64,000 nt of DNA from Acholeplasma oculi (GTDB taxonomy: Bacteria > Bacillota_I > Bacilli_A > Acholeplasmatales > Acholeplasmataceae), in NCBI RefSeq assembly GCF_900166985.1, contig NZ_FUZK01000003.1, forward strand, positions 1-64,000. The letters run 5' to 3'. A model generated the notes under the pieces. It did not search any database, had not been told where the DNA came from, and saw only the letters and a program-made list of their open reading frames with translations. Shown here piece after piece: positions 41,345 to 51,373 of the stretch (its first letter is position 1; every line of letters starts with the position of its first letter). Position numbers and translations under genes: made by a program.

Positions 41345-42190
41345 ATGCAAAAAATCGCAATACTTGCAGATTCAGGTTCAGATATTCAAATAGATTTAAA
41401 AGGTTTACCACTCTATATATTACCACTACGCATTATTATTGATGGTAAAGAATATATCGATAAGAAAGAGATTACATTAAAAGAAGTGTTATCTCAGATT
41501 GACCACAAAAAAGTTACAACTTCACTACCAAGTCCTAAAGATATTGAAGAAACCTTCGACTTGATCAAAAAAGATGGGTTTACACATGTAATTTGTATTC
41601 CTATATCAAAAGGTTTAAGTGGAACCATGAACATCATCAGACAAATTGCTGAAGATTATAAAGGGCTTAACATCCACATTATTGATACTAAGAATATCAG
41701 TATGGCGAGTGGTTATAGTTCACTTGAAGCACTTGACATGATTCAATCCGGTAAAGATTTTGATATGATTATCGAATCCATTAACCAACGTTTAACACTT
41801 AAAAAAGTATTCTTTACAGTTGATAAACTTGTTTATTTAAAAAGAGGCGGTCGAATTGGTTTAGTCTCTGCAACAGTTGCAGATATTCTTAAAATAAAAC
41901 CTGTGATTACATGTAATCCTGAAGGTGTTTATTATACTGTTAAGAAACAAAGAGGATATCAACATGCAGTTAATGAATTAATTGAACAAGTTAAAACATT
42001 TGTTGGTGATAGTAAATCTTACGATGTAACACTTATGAATAGTGATAGCTTACTCGATCTAAATCAGTTATCAGAAAAAATTAAAGCATCCTTACCTTTT
42101 ATTAAGAACTTTAACATTTCAAACATTACCCCTGCACTTGCCATACATACTGGTCCAGAAGCATTAGGTATTGCTGTTTCTATACGATAG
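41345..42190 (+). CDS. DegV-family fatty-acid-binding protein
   Basis: A 281-aa protein with the DegV layout: AILADSGSDIQ at the N-terminus, the fatty-acid-pocket residues in VICIPISKGLSGTMNIIR, and RGGRIGLVSATVADILKIKP. DegV proteins (FakB) bind fatty acids and hand them to the FakA kinase for phosphorylation, which would suit a bacterium that takes up exogenous fatty acids. FakA is not in this window. Cotranscribed with the DUF1836 gene; a terminator follows. Confidence 0.9.
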   Translation: MQKIAILADSGSDIQIDLKGLPLYILPLRIIIDGKEYIDKKEITLKEVLSQIDHKKVTTSLPSPKDIEETFDLIKKDGFTHVICIPISKGLSGTMNIIRQIAEDYKGLNIHIIDTKNISMASGYSSLEALDMIQSGKDFDMIIESINQRLTLKKVFFTVDKLVYLKRGGRIGLVSATVADILKIKPVITCNPEGVYYTVKKQRGYQHAVNELIEQVKTFVGDSKSYDVTLMNSDSLLDLNQLSEKIKASLPFIKNFNISNITPALAIHTGPEALGIAVSIR

Positions 42191-42195
42191 ATTAC

Positions 42196-42245
42196 AAAAA
42201 GTACAGCGTTATATGAAGTCATAGTCATATAATCCTGTACTTTTT
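42196..42245 (+). terminator. Terminator after the degV-family gene
   Basis: AAAAAGTACAG (42196-42206) pairs with CTGTACTTTTT (42235-42245); an inner stem TTATATGA/TCATATAA strengthens it. A T-run follows. Confidence 0.85.
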
Positions 42246-42275
42246 TATTTTTTAATTCAGTTTATTTCCATCGTT

Positions 42276-42836
42276 TCATATTTTTATCGTTTTAATATAT
42301 GAAAATATTTTCTGATAAATAGGAATCATTCTTTCTTCTGTCACATGATTTAAAACATCATCTAAGTCAAACCATTGAACGCCACTATTTTCATCAATCT
42401 TAGTTACAAGTGCTTCATTTTCATCAGCTATAAGTAAATAAGTTAGATTCATATGTATATGATCTCCAACATAATGACCGCGTTTAATATGGTTATGAAC
42501 AAGAATATTATCAAGTGCTACTGGTTCATCAAATAATGGAGAAACATTTTTAACCCCAGTTTCTTCTGTTGCCTCTTCCAATAGAATCTCTAAAAAATTT
42601 GGATTACCATCATTATGTCCACCAATCCATCCCCAGGATTTATAGATAAGATGATTAGCAAATAACACTTTTGTAAGTGATGAATTCAGTATGATTGCTG
42701 AGTTTGAAAAATGAGCGATTAAGTTTGTTCTAAAAAGTGCATCTGGATTCTTTTTAGCAAAATCAAGCATTGCTAGTTTATCAATTGCTTCTTGTTCATT
42801 TTTAGGTTGGTAATTTTCTATTATTTTGATGTGCAT
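42276..42836 (-). CDS. Nudix hydrolase
   Basis: A 186-aa Nudix-fold protein with the Nudix box in GGHNDGNPNFLEILLEEA, continuing TEETGV, with the catalytic Glu cluster present. The C-terminal part has VQWFDLDDVLNHV, usual for the family. Substrates are nucleoside diphosphate derivatives; which one is unknown. It is a single gene opposite degV. Confidence 0.8.
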   Translation of the reverse strand: MHIKIIENYQPKNEQEAIDKLAMLDFAKKNPDALFRTNLIAHFSNSAIILNSSLTKVLFANHLIYKSWGWIGGHNDGNPNFLEILLEEATEETGVKNVSPLFDEPVALDNILVHNHIKRGHYVGDHIHMNLTYLLIADENEALVTKIDENSGVQWFDLDDVLNHVTEERMIPIYQKIFSYIKTIKI

Positions 42837-42902
42837 ATGATTTCTCGATTCTTAGTTTATTATATGAAATTTTGTTATCAGTATTATGATACTTCAATCA
42901 AA

Positions 42903-42929
42903 TAAAAAATGCCACCTTTTTGGGTGACA
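42903..42929 (-). terminator. Terminator of the HepT/MntA transcript
   Basis: On the minus strand TGTCACC (42929-42923) pairs with GGTGGCA (42916-42910, one G-T pair) around the loop and runs into TTTTTTATTT. It is about 150 bases after the toxin gene stop. Confidence 0.65.
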
Positions 42930-43082
42930 TCATTGAATATTTGATATATAAATTATTGTGTGGTAACAATATACCTATGTCCTTCCAGTAAACAAGGATG
43001 ATAGTGTCTCTTCATGCATTGAGTTCTATACTAAATACCTGTTCAAATGGTACATTTACTTGTAAAAGTGTAACTTAAACTT

Positions 43083-43412
43083 TTAAATTTTGATTTTGAC
43101 TAGTTTACTCAAAAGATCCGGAATACTAATTCTTGCGACATTAAATATTAATGTTAAATCTACACCTTCATATTCATGCGAAATTAAATTTCTTAAACCA
43201 ATTATTTTATTCCACTCTATAGTTGTTGTATTATGCTTAATATCGTCTGATAGTTTTTTGGCAGTTTCACCAATTTGCTCTAGGTTTAACAAAACAGCGT
43301 CAACTTTTTCCTCGTTACTCTCAAATGCTTCAATATTACTAACACCGTCTAAATACCTTGCTATTTTGTTACAGTAAGCAATAATTCTTTCTATATACTT
43401 TTTATCTTTCAT
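43083..43412 (-). CDS. hepT: HepT-type toxin (DUF86) of a type VII toxin-antitoxin pair
   Basis: A 109-aa helical HEPN protein with the RNase motif R-x4-H-x-Y in GLRNLISHEYEGVD (Arg, His and Tyr present). In characterised HepT toxins the motif cleaves RNA, and its Tyr is the target of AMPylation by MntA, which silences the toxin. The gene overlaps the end of the mntA gene by 11 bases, so the pair is translated together. Length and motif are normal for the family. Confidence 0.85.
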   Translation of the reverse strand: MKDKKYIERIIAYCNKIARYLDGVSNIEAFESNEEKVDAVLLNLEQIGETAKKLSDDIKHNTTTIEWNKIIGLRNLISHEYEGVDLTLIFNVARISIPDLLSKLVKIKI

Positions 43413-43893
43413 ATATCAATATTCCTGTCTCTTTAATTTCATTTACTATTGGACTATCTGATTTTACAGTTTTATTACTTAATAAATCTATTTTTTTATT
43501 TAATATAGTCCTTAATTCTTCTATAACACCAAAATAGTCTAAATCGTCAATATCAGATATCATATATAGATCAATATCACTTTGAGGTGTTTGCGTTCCT
43601 TTAGCATATGATCCGTATAGATATGCTTTATCTATATTGTACTTAGAAAATACATTTTCGACTTTTTCTTTTATCATTAAAAATGATGGCATGAAATGTT
43701 TATCATAAATCATATATTCTTCAAGTCTTTTTCTGAGTATACAATCTGCAATCATTTCAACAATATAATTACTTGGAACTCTTATGTTTTGTTCCCAATT
43801 TCTAATTGACTTTACAGGTATGTTTAATTTATTTGAAAACTCAGTTTGTGTTAATCCTAGGTTTTCTCTTATAGTCTGAATATTATTTTTCAT
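43402..43893 (-). CDS. mntA: MntA-type antitoxin fused to an N-terminal HTH domain
   Basis: A 163-aa protein: residues 1-50 form an XRE-like helix-turn-helix (IRENLGLTQTEFSNKLN, VKSIRNWEQN), and residues 70-163 are a minimal nucleotidyltransferase with the catalytic signature LYGSYAKGTQTPQSDIDLYM. MntA antitoxins AMPylate HepT to inactivate it. The HTH domain is not part of the usual MntA and suggests the antitoxin also represses its own promoter, which carries a palindrome over the -35. It is the first gene of the operon; ribosome site GAGGTGG. The start codon is ATG at 43893. Confidence 0.85.
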   Translation of the reverse strand: MKNNIQTIRENLGLTQTEFSNKLNIPVKSIRNWEQNIRVPSNYIVEMIADCILRKRLEEYMIYDKHFMPSFLMIKEKVENVFSKYNIDKAYLYGSYAKGTQTPQSDIDLYMISDIDDLDYFGVIEELRTILNKKIDLLSNKTVKSDSPIVNEIKETGILIYER

Positions 43894-43910
43894 ATTACCA
43901 CCTCAACTTA

Positions 43911-43939
43911 ATTATATACCCCATTGAGACAGTTGTCAA
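43911..43939 (-). promoter_or_regulatory. Perfect consensus sigma-A promoter of mntA-hepT
   Basis: On the minus strand TTGACA (43939-43934) and TATAAT (43916-43911) are separated by exactly 17 bp. Both hexamers match the consensus completely. The -35 lies within the palindrome ACAGTTG-T-CAACTGT. Confidence 0.9.
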
Positions 43940-43943
43940 CTGT
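43929..43943. promoter_or_regulatory. Operator palindrome over the mntA promoter -35
   Basis: ACAGTTG-T-CAACTGT is a perfect 7-1-7 inverted repeat centred within the -35 TTGACA. The HTH domain of the antitoxin encoded downstream is the natural candidate to bind it. This is inferred from position and symmetry. Confidence 0.7.
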
Positions 43944-43948
43944 ACTAG

Positions 43949-43975
43949 TAAAAAAACCACCTCATTGAGGTAGTT
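43949..43975 (-). terminator. Terminator behind tRNA-Arg
   Basis: On the minus strand CTACCTC pairs with GAGGTGG (one G-T pair) around AAT and is followed by TTTTTTT. It separates the tRNA-Arg transcript from the mntA promoter. Confidence 0.85.
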
Positions 43976-43988
43976 AAATTTATTTTTA

Positions 43989-44065
43989 TGGCGTCTGAAG
44001 AGGGATTCGAACCCCCGACCGATAGCTTAGAAGGCTATTGCTCTATCCAGCTGAGCTATTCAGAC
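43989..44065 (-). tRNA. tRNA-Arg (anticodon TCT)
   Basis: A 77-base cloverleaf on the minus strand including an encoded CCA. The acceptor GTCTGAA pairs with TTCAGAC, the anticodon stem is ATAGC/GCTAT with loop CTTCTAA, and the T-arm has GGTTCGAATCC. It lies 57 bases after the ABC exporter gene stop and may be on the same transcript. Confidence 0.95.
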
Positions 44066-44122
44066 ACTTTAAGTCAGCAATGAATATTATAACCTAATCA
44101 TTACTGAAAGTAAAGTATTTTT

Positions 44123-45934
44123 TTAAACATCAAACTGAGAATTGTATAACTGCGCGTAAAAGCCGTTTTGTTCTAATAATTGTGTGTGATTTCCCTGTTC
44201 AATGATATTACCATCTTTCATAACAAAGATGATATCTGCGTTTTTAATTGTGGATAATCTGTGTGCAATAACAAAGGAAGTTCTACCCTTCATTAATTGA
44301 TCCATCGCTTTTTGAATAAGTATTTCTGTACGTGTGTCAACAGATGATGTTGCTTCATCAAGTATTAACATTGGTTTATCTGCCAACATCGCTCTAGAGA
44401 TGGTTATTAACTGTCTTTGACCTTGTGAGATATTGAGTCCATCTTCCGATAAGTTAAAGTCATATCCACCTGAAAGTGAATGAATAAAGTGATGTGTTTG
44501 AGCTGCTCTTGCCGCCTTTTCAACTTCTTCTTTAGTTTTATCCTTAGATCCATATGATATATTATCTAAAATACTACCTTCAAAAATCCATGAATCCTGT
44601 AAAACCATTCCAAAGTAACTTCTAACTTCTTCACGTTTCATGTCTTTGATATCTACACCATCAATTTGAATAGAACCGGAGTCAATATCATAAAATCTCA
44701 TTAATAGATTAACAATCGTTGTTTTACCTGCACCTGTTGGTCCAACAATTGCAACCATCTGTCCAGGTTTTACCTCTGCATTAAATCCTTGGATGACTGG
44801 TGTATCTGGTAAATATCTAAAATGCACATCTTTAAATGTCACATGTCCACTAACCTTATTAAGCATTTTAGGTTTATGTGATTCATCAGTTTCACTTTCA
44901 GCATCCATTAAGAAGAATATTCTTTCTGCAGCTGCAGCAGTTTGTTGCATGATACTTGCTGTTTGACCAATGGATTGAATTGGTTGAGCAACTTGTCTTG
45001 CATATTGAATAAACATCATAATAAATCCGACTTCAAAGGATGAATCTGTAATGAGCAAATATCCACCAATAATTGCAACACCAATATATGCTAAGTTTGT
45101 AAAGAAAAACTGAATAGGTACCATAATTGATGATACAAATTGCGCTTTCCATGATGTCTCATAAATTCTTTTATTCACTTCATTAAATTCTTCAAAAGCT
45201 TGTTTCTGATGGTTAAATACTTTAACCACTTGATGACCATGATAGACTTCTTCAACATGTCCATTCATATCACCATTATTCATTGCAGCTTGTCTAAAGT
45301 ATTTTTGACTTAACTTCACAAAGTTACCAGCAACAATTAAAGATATCACAACAGATGCTGTAGTTATGAGCGCTAAATCCCAACGCATGACAAACATGAT
45401 GACAAGAATTGCTGTAACAAGTGTAAAGGATCTAAAAATTTCTGATAAACTTTGAGTTAAAGTCTGATTGATTGTATCTACATCATTTGTAACTCTTGAT
45501 AATACATCACCATACTTATACTTATCAAAAAAGTTTAAAGGTAACGTATTAATTTTATCTGCTAAGTCACTACGCATCTTATAGGTTAATCGTTGCGTAA
45601 TACCAATGAGTGAGTATCCTTGTAATAAATTAAGTACTGTTGATAATGCTGCAGTAACAATAGATAATATTAATACCTCATTAAATGTTAATGCAATTCC
45701 AAATAAATCAACCACACCATCCACTGATTTTTGAGACCAAATATCTGTGATGGATGTGAGCAGTTTTCCAGCAAGTACAGGAGTTAAAACTGTGATTAGT
45801 GATGAAACAACTGCAAACAATGCTGCAAGCATCACAATCCATTTATCTTTACTTAAATATTGTAATAATCTTTTAAATGTTTTACCAAAGTTGGCTGGTT
45901 TTTGATTATTAAGGAGTCCTGGTCGTCTATTCAT
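44123..45934 (-). CDS. ABC exporter half-transporter B (canonical ATPase site)
   Basis: A 603-aa half transporter: six membrane helices (about 30-330) and a nucleotide-binding domain with Walker A VGPTGAGKTTIV, the signature NISQGQRQL (degenerate LSGGQ), Walker B MLILDEATSSVD with the catalytic Glu, and switch His in IAHRLSTIKNADI. Its gene overlaps that of the other half by 4 bases. Together they should form a heterodimeric multidrug exporter of the BmrCD/LmrCD type. This half carries the catalytically active Glu and His; its partner carries the good signature. The substrate is unknown. Confidence 0.9.
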   Translation of the reverse strand: MNRRPGLLNNQKPANFGKTFKRLLQYLSKDKWIVMLAALFAVVSSLITVLTPVLAGKLLTSITDIWSQKSVDGVVDLFGIALTFNEVLILSIVTAALSTVLNLLQGYSLIGITQRLTYKMRSDLADKINTLPLNFFDKYKYGDVLSRVTNDVDTINQTLTQSLSEIFRSFTLVTAILVIMFVMRWDLALITTASVVISLIVAGNFVKLSQKYFRQAAMNNGDMNGHVEEVYHGHQVVKVFNHQKQAFEEFNEVNKRIYETSWKAQFVSSIMVPIQFFFTNLAYIGVAIIGGYLLITDSSFEVGFIMMFIQYARQVAQPIQSIGQTASIMQQTAAAAERIFFLMDAESETDESHKPKMLNKVSGHVTFKDVHFRYLPDTPVIQGFNAEVKPGQMVAIVGPTGAGKTTIVNLLMRFYDIDSGSIQIDGVDIKDMKREEVRSYFGMVLQDSWIFEGSILDNISYGSKDKTKEEVEKAARAAQTHHFIHSLSGGYDFNLSEDGLNISQGQRQLITISRAMLADKPMLILDEATSSVDTRTEILIQKAMDQLMKGRTSFVIAHRLSTIKNADIIFVMKDGNIIEQGNHTQLLEQNGFYAQLYNSQFDV

Positions 45935-47682
45935 CTTGAAAGCTCCTCCTTACTTAATTGTGATTCAGCAATTTCGATATAAACTTCACATGATTTGAGT
46001 AATTCATCATGTGTTCCAATACCAGCAATTTTTCCTTTATCAAGTACGATAATTTGATCTGCATTTTTGATGGTATTGATACGTTGTGCAACAACTAAAA
46101 TGGTTGCATCAATTTCTTCTTTAAGAGCTTGTCTCAGTTTTTGATCTGTTCGGTAATCTAGTGCTGAAAATGAATCATCAAAAATCATTATTTTAGGGTT
46201 TTTAGCAATTGCTCTTGCAATAGATAAACGTTGACGTTGTCCACCTGAAACGTTTGATCCACCCTGATTAATAGGGGATTTGAAACCTTCATCTAATTTT
46301 TCAATAAATTCGCTTGCTTGTGCGATAGATGCTGATTTCTTAATCACTTCTTCATCAATTGTATCTTGACCAAATGCAATATTAGATTCAATTGTTCCTT
46401 TAAATAAATTACCCTTTTGAGGAACATATCCGATATATTTTAGAAAATCATTTTGACGGTATTTTTTAATATCTACACCATCAATTAAGATACTTCCACC
46501 GGTTGGGTCATAAAATCTTGGTAATAGATTAATCAGTGTAGATTTACCACTTCCTGTTGAACCAATAATTGCCGTCATCTGACCTTTTTTAGCAACAAAT
46601 GATATGTCGTTTAAAACAGGTTCATCAGAATCCGGATATTGGAATGTTACATGATCAAATGTAACCTCCCCTTCAAAATCACTTATTTCTAAATAATCTA
46701 TTGGATCTTGTATTTGAATATCTTTATCGATGACTTCCATAATACGTTTAGCAGAAATAGAGGCTCTAGGTATCATGGTTAAAATCATTGTAATAAACAT
46801 AAAGTTCATTAATGTCTGTGTTCCATATTGAATAATAGCTGATAAATTACCTGGTTCAAATGCTGAACCTGGTCCAATAATATTTAAGTTAAGTGCTACA
46901 AAATAAAGCATAACCGTAGTCAGTTGCATGACAAGACCCATCACAGGCCACATGGTATTAAAAAGTCTATTCACAAAAATATTTCTTTCCATTGCTTCTT
47001 TAGCAACTTCTTTACTCTTTTTAGCTTGAACTTCTTGAGTATTAAATGCACGAACTACACGTAATCCTGATAAGTTTTCTCTTGTCACTAAGTTCATCTT
47101 ATCCACTAATTTTTGAATTAACTTAAATTTAGGCATTGCAATAAATATTAAAATTGTTAAAAATAATATAACAATAACTACAGAAAATACTAAGAACACA
47201 GATAAATCAGGGCTACTAACAAATGCCATAACAAAACCACCGATTGCCATGAATGGTGCCATTACAACACTTCTTAAGAGTTGTGCTACCATCATTTGAA
47301 GCGATTGTATGTCGTTTGTTGTACGTGTGATTAAAGAAGAAGTTGTAAATGTATCGACTTCATTCATTGAAAATTGTTGTACCTTTTTATAGAGTGCTTC
47401 TCTTAGATCTCTAGCATATGCTGAGGATACTTTAGATTCTAAGTAACCTGAAATCAAAATAACTAAAATACCAAGTACTGTGGTTCCTAACATCAGTAAT
47501 CCATTATTTAAAAGGGATTGATATTTATCCGCATCTGTTAATGACTGTGACACCATATCATTAATAAGTACACCCAAGAAGTAAGGTAATGCTAAGTTCA
47601 TGAGTGCTCTGATTGCGACTAATACAAAGATAGTAATCACCCAAAATATATAAGGTTTTAAGTATCTAAATGATTTAATCAT
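45931..47682 (-). CDS. ABC exporter half-transporter A (degenerate ATPase site)
   Basis: A 583-aa half transporter with six membrane helices and a nucleotide-binding domain: Walker A IGSTGSGKSTLIN, the full signature NVSGGQRQRLSIARAI, but Walker B MIFDDSFSALD with Asp instead of the catalytic Glu, and VAQRINTI with Gln in place of the switch His. This asymmetry is known for BmrC/LmrC-type subunits, which have one inactive ATP site per dimer. It is the first gene of the two-gene operon. Confidence 0.9.
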   Translation of the reverse strand: MIKSFRYLKPYIFWVITIFVLVAIRALMNLALPYFLGVLINDMVSQSLTDADKYQSLLNNGLLMLGTTVLGILVILISGYLESKVSSAYARDLREALYKKVQQFSMNEVDTFTTSSLITRTTNDIQSLQMMVAQLLRSVVMAPFMAIGGFVMAFVSSPDLSVFLVFSVVIVILFLTILIFIAMPKFKLIQKLVDKMNLVTRENLSGLRVVRAFNTQEVQAKKSKEVAKEAMERNIFVNRLFNTMWPVMGLVMQLTTVMLYFVALNLNIIGPGSAFEPGNLSAIIQYGTQTLMNFMFITMILTMIPRASISAKRIMEVIDKDIQIQDPIDYLEISDFEGEVTFDHVTFQYPDSDEPVLNDISFVAKKGQMTAIIGSTGSGKSTLINLLPRFYDPTGGSILIDGVDIKKYRQNDFLKYIGYVPQKGNLFKGTIESNIAFGQDTIDEEVIKKSASIAQASEFIEKLDEGFKSPINQGGSNVSGGQRQRLSIARAIAKNPKIMIFDDSFSALDYRTDQKLRQALKEEIDATILVVAQRINTIKNADQIIVLDKGKIAGIGTHDELLKSCEVYIEIAESQLSKEELSR

Positions 47683-47753
47683 AATATAACTTCCTTCTGT
47701 TTTATATAAAAACTATTATAACAAATTAAAAAGTGAAAGTTTGTAATTTAACT

Positions 47754-48368
47754 TCACTTTAAAATATCATTATAAAATGTGTAAATTTTATAGTATTCTT
47801 CACTTTTTTCATGTTTAGCTTTTTGTGATAATCCAAGATAATACTTAGCCTTGTGCTCAAAATAAGGTAAAGCTTCTTGTTTTAATTTTAGAATAGGTCC
47901 TGTAAAAATCTCACTTTCAGAGAGTCTCATTTCACCTGTTTCAACCTTCATAAAACAATAGTAGAAACCATCATGTATAACATACTCATCAACTATTTTG
48001 AAATGATGGTTTTGTAACCATTTTCTTAAAATATCTAATTTTTCATGAGCACCTAGGATATATGTTTTATGTTTAGGTGCATCTTTTAATATAGAACATA
48101 TAAGTCTAGAACCCATTCCAGTGATAATACCTAAATCAAAATCTTCTTTTACACCTTTAAAACCATCTGTTAAGAAGAACTTAACAGGATATCCTTCTAG
48201 ATTTTTTTTCGCACTTTCTAGAGGTCCTTTATTAATATCGGTTGCGATACCTTCTTTTATATAGTTTAAGTCCAGTGCTATTTTTAAAACTTTACCATGA
48301 TCTGTACCGACATCTATAACTTTTGTATAACCCTTTGTTAAGGATGCTAAAAATTCAATACGACTCAT
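47754..48368 (-). CDS. trmK: tRNA (adenine(22)-N1)-methyltransferase
   Basis: A 204-aa Rossmann methyltransferase of the TrmK family, with [16 protein letters not shown] (AdoMet motif), [17 protein letters not shown] and [16 protein letters not shown]. It makes m1A22 in tRNA-Ser and tRNA-Tyr. It is the last gene of the replication/translation block and overlaps sigA by 4 bases, as in other Firmicutes. Length slightly short of the B. subtilis enzyme. Confidence 0.85.
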   Translation of the reverse strand: MSRIEFLASLTKGYTKVIDVGTDHGKVLKIALDLNYIKEGIATDINKGPLESAKKNLEGYPVKFFLTDGFKGVKEDFDLGIITGMGSRLICSILKDAPKHKTYILGAHEKLDILRKWLQNHHFKIVDEYVIHDGFYYCFMKVETGEMRLSESEIFTGPILKLKQEALPYFEHKAKYYLGLSQKAKHEKSEEYYKIYTFYNDILK

Positions 48369-49627
48369 TTTCTTGCAACATAAAACTCTTTGAGTTTATT
48401 TTGACGTTGAGGACTTCTAAGTTTTCTTAACGCCTTCGCCTCAATTTGACGAATTCTTTCACGAGTTACTCCAAATTCACGTCCTACTTCTTCTAATGTA
48501 TGTGTTTTACCATCGAGTAAACCATAACGTAATCTAAGTACTTTTTCTTCACGGTCCGTTAATGTTTCTAAAACTTCATCTAAAGTCTTTTTAACCATTT
48601 CTTGCATCATATAATCATGTGGGTTTAATGCATTCGGATCACTAATAAAATCTCCTAATGAAGAATCTTCTTCCTCACCCACAGGTGCTTCTAAAGAAAT
48701 AGGTTCTTTTGCTATACGTTGAATATTTTGAACCTTTTCTGGTGCAATACCCATTTTTTCAGCGACTTCTTCAACTGTTGCTTCTCTTCCAAGTTCTTGA
48801 ACAAGTTGACGTTGAATACGAATCATTTTATTAATGGTTTCAACCATATGGACAGGGATACGTATTGTTCTTGCTTGATCGGCAACTGCTCTGGTGATTG
48901 CTTGACGAATCCACCAAGTCGCATAGGTTGAGAATTTAAATCCTTTTTCATAATCAAATTTATCAACCGCACGCATTAAGCCCATATTTCCTTCTTGAAT
49001 TAAGTCTAGGAATAATAAACCTCTTTGCGTATACTTTTTAGCAATCGATACGACTAAACGGTAGTTTGCTTCAACAAGTTTTTCTTTAGCAATATGCGCC
49101 TTTCTTACTGTATTTTCAAGTGTATCAATATCATCTTGATCCAGTGTCATTTCACCATTCTTGACAGCTTCTAACTGTTCTAATGCAACACGACCCTCAT
49201 ATACCCAAATGGCATATTTTCTTTCATCGTCAATATTTAAAAGTGGAATTTGTCCAATTTCTTTTAAATACATACGTACAGGGTCATCAACCTTAACAGA
49301 AGATACAATCGTTTCAATATTGAGTAATTCTTCTTCTTTAATATCTTCAACTTCTAAGCTTGATAAAGAAAACTCATCCGGTTCATCAGGGTCAACTTCA
49401 ACTTCTAAATCATCATCGTCTAAGAATGCATCATCTTTTGTATTATCTACTTCATCTTCTGGTTCTTCATCTAATAAGACATCGATTTCAAATGTAGCTA
49501 ATTCTTTTTCTACATCAAAGTAATCATCCGTACCATACTCAAAGTATTTTTCAACATCGGATTGGTTCAATGTTTTCTTTTTACCAGCTTTTTTAACCAA
49601 CTGGTCAATTATTTTTTTATCTATCAT
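48365..49627 (-). CDS. sigA: RNA polymerase primary sigma factor
   Basis: A 420-aa sigma-70 protein. A long acidic N-terminal stretch (about 55-100) replaces a typical 1.1 region. Region 1.2 has [17 protein letters not shown], region 2 [17 protein letters not shown] and [16 protein letters not shown], region 3 [19 protein letters not shown], and region 4 [19 protein letters not shown] with the -35-reading helix. This is the housekeeping sigma factor, which fits the TTGACA/TATAAT promoters seen here. The start lies 11 bases inside the dnaG end. Part of the dnaG-sigA operon. Confidence 0.95.
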   Translation of the reverse strand: MIDKKIIDQLVKKAGKKKTLNQSDVEKYFEYGTDDYFDVEKELATFEIDVLLDEEPEDEVDNTKDDAFLDDDDLEVEVDPDEPDEFSLSSLEVEDIKEEELLNIETIVSSVKVDDPVRMYLKEIGQIPLLNIDDERKYAIWVYEGRVALEQLEAVKNGEMTLDQDDIDTLENTVRKAHIAKEKLVEANYRLVVSIAKKYTQRGLLFLDLIQEGNMGLMRAVDKFDYEKGFKFSTYATWWIRQAITRAVADQARTIRIPVHMVETINKMIRIQRQLVQELGREATVEEVAEKMGIAPEKVQNIQRIAKEPISLEAPVGEEEDSSLGDFISDPNALNPHDYMMQEMVKKTLDEVLETLTDREEKVLRLRYGLLDGKTHTLEEVGREFGVTRERIRQIEAKALRKLRSPQRQNKLKEFYVARK

Positions 49628-51350
49628 AACTCTTTACCTGCTTTCTTAAACTATCTATGGTTTTTAAATGTTTCTCTTTTGTTTTTTCATCCATTAATTG
49701 ATCCAATTTTTTAATGATACTATTGATTTCTAATTGGAGTTGATAGGATTCAAATGGTTTCATAATTTCAGCAAATTGTAAATCATCTGTTATTAACAAA
49801 TCCTTTTTATATTCGGTAGAATCCATTAACCGATTGAGTATATCATGTTCTTTAGTATATGCGAGTTTAAATGTTTCTATATCAAGCATTTTTCCTTGGT
49901 TTGTATCATAGTATTTCATAATATCTTTATAAAGAGTTTTTTGTTCTTTATTTTCGATATCTGTGAAAATAAGTTTACTTTTGATTTGATCTAAATATGT
50001 TGTACGCTTAAGTAAATTAATTAACAAGATATCAATACTACGAATTGCTCGGTGATACATTTTCTTTGAAATTGGTTTTTCTTTTAAAGGTAGCGTGAAT
50101 TCTTTTTGATGAATAAGCAGTTGGATACCTAATTCATCAAAAGCTTTTCTTTCATATAATTCGATGATTGTTGGGTCGGTTCCTAATAAAAGTTCCTTCA
50201 TTTCATTTTTAAAGTGTGTAATATCATCACTACGCTTTAAATCCTTACCGATTTGATAAGCTTTATATCCAAATAGGTATGGATCCATCGTTTGATTCAT
50301 TAAATCTTGGTAAGCTTTAACTCCAAACTTTTTAACAAAATCATCTGGGTCTAGTTTACTTGGTAGATTTAATACAGAGATACTTAAACCTTGTTGTTTT
50401 AAAATAGGGATGGCTTTAAGTGTTGCTTGAATACCGGCATCATCTCCATCATATGCAATAACAACTTTTGGACTGATTCTTTTAATGAGTCTTGCTTGCT
50501 CTTTTGTAAGTGCAGTTCCCATCGTTGCTACTGTTGACTGATAACCTGCCTGATAAGATGCAATGACATCAAAGAATCCTTCATGTAATATGACTTGTTT
50601 TTCTTTTACAGCTGGTTTTAAGGCATCACTAAAGTGATATAGTAATTCACCCTTTTTAAAAACTTGAGTCTCTGTTGAGTTCATGTATTTAACTTGTTCC
50701 TTGGAACTGAGTGTTCTTGCACTAAAGCCAACCACACGGCCCTGATCATTTTTAATCGGAAACGTTATTCTATTTCTAAAGACATCATAATATATACCTT
50801 CTTCATTTTGTTTAACGAGTCCTAACTTCATCATATCAGTGACAGTATATTGTTTAGATTTAAGCATCTTATAGAGTGCATCTGTATCATTAGGTGCGAG
50901 TCCAATTTCAAAATGCGCAATTTCATCATTGCTTAAATTTCTTTGATGAAGATACTTTATAGCCTCTTCACCCAAGAGTGAATTCTTAAGTACAAATCTA
51001 TAAAATAAAGATGCATCCTCCATCATTTGATAGAGTGTTTCAAAAGGGTCTTTTACAGTATCCTTTACTTCCACCATAAGTCCTAACTTTTTAGCCAGTT
51101 CTTTAGCAGCATCCAGTGGTGAAATGTTTTTTATTTGAGATAAGAAAGTGATTGGTGAACCACCTTTACCACAACCAAAACATACTGCTATATTTTTTTC
51201 AGGTGAAACAGAAAAAGAAGGGGTTTTCTCATCATGAAAAGGACATAATCCCATAAAGTTCTTTCCACGTTTGGAAAGTTCTACATACTCAGATGCTAAA
51301 GCAACAATATCTGTTTCTTCATTGATCTTTTGATATAGATTTTGATCCAT
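49617..51350 (-). CDS. dnaG: DNA primase
   Basis: A 577-aa primase. The N-terminal zinc ribbon is [14 protein letters not shown] then [10 protein letters not shown] (about 38-65). The TOPRIM domain has [16 protein letters not shown] and [15 protein letters not shown], with the acidic catalytic residues. A C-terminal helicase-interaction region follows (about 430-577). It makes RNA primers for replication. It lies 23 bases after glyS and overlaps sigA by 11 bases. Confidence 0.95.
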   Translation of the reverse strand: MDQNLYQKINEETDIVALASEYVELSKRGKNFMGLCPFHDEKTPSFSVSPEKNIAVCFGCGKGGSPITFLSQIKNISPLDAAKELAKKLGLMVEVKDTVKDPFETLYQMMEDASLFYRFVLKNSLLGEEAIKYLHQRNLSNDEIAHFEIGLAPNDTDALYKMLKSKQYTVTDMMKLGLVKQNEEGIYYDVFRNRITFPIKNDQGRVVGFSARTLSSKEQVKYMNSTETQVFKKGELLYHFSDALKPAVKEKQVILHEGFFDVIASYQAGYQSTVATMGTALTKEQARLIKRISPKVVIAYDGDDAGIQATLKAIPILKQQGLSISVLNLPSKLDPDDFVKKFGVKAYQDLMNQTMDPYLFGYKAYQIGKDLKRSDDITHFKNEMKELLLGTDPTIIELYERKAFDELGIQLLIHQKEFTLPLKEKPISKKMYHRAIRSIDILLINLLKRTTYLDQIKSKLIFTDIENKEQKTLYKDIMKYYDTNQGKMLDIETFKLAYTKEHDILNRLMDSTEYKKDLLITDDLQFAEIMKPFESYQLQLEINSIIKKLDQLMDEKTKEKHLKTIDSLRKQVKSYDR

Positions 51351-51373
51351 AGAATACCCCCTTCTTTTTTAAT

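Noticed and set aside
44123-47682. Asp-for-Glu and Gln-for-His changes in one ABC half as signs of gene decay
   Set aside because: This asymmetry is the normal state of heterodimeric BmrC/LmrC-type exporters, and the partner has the complementary residues.
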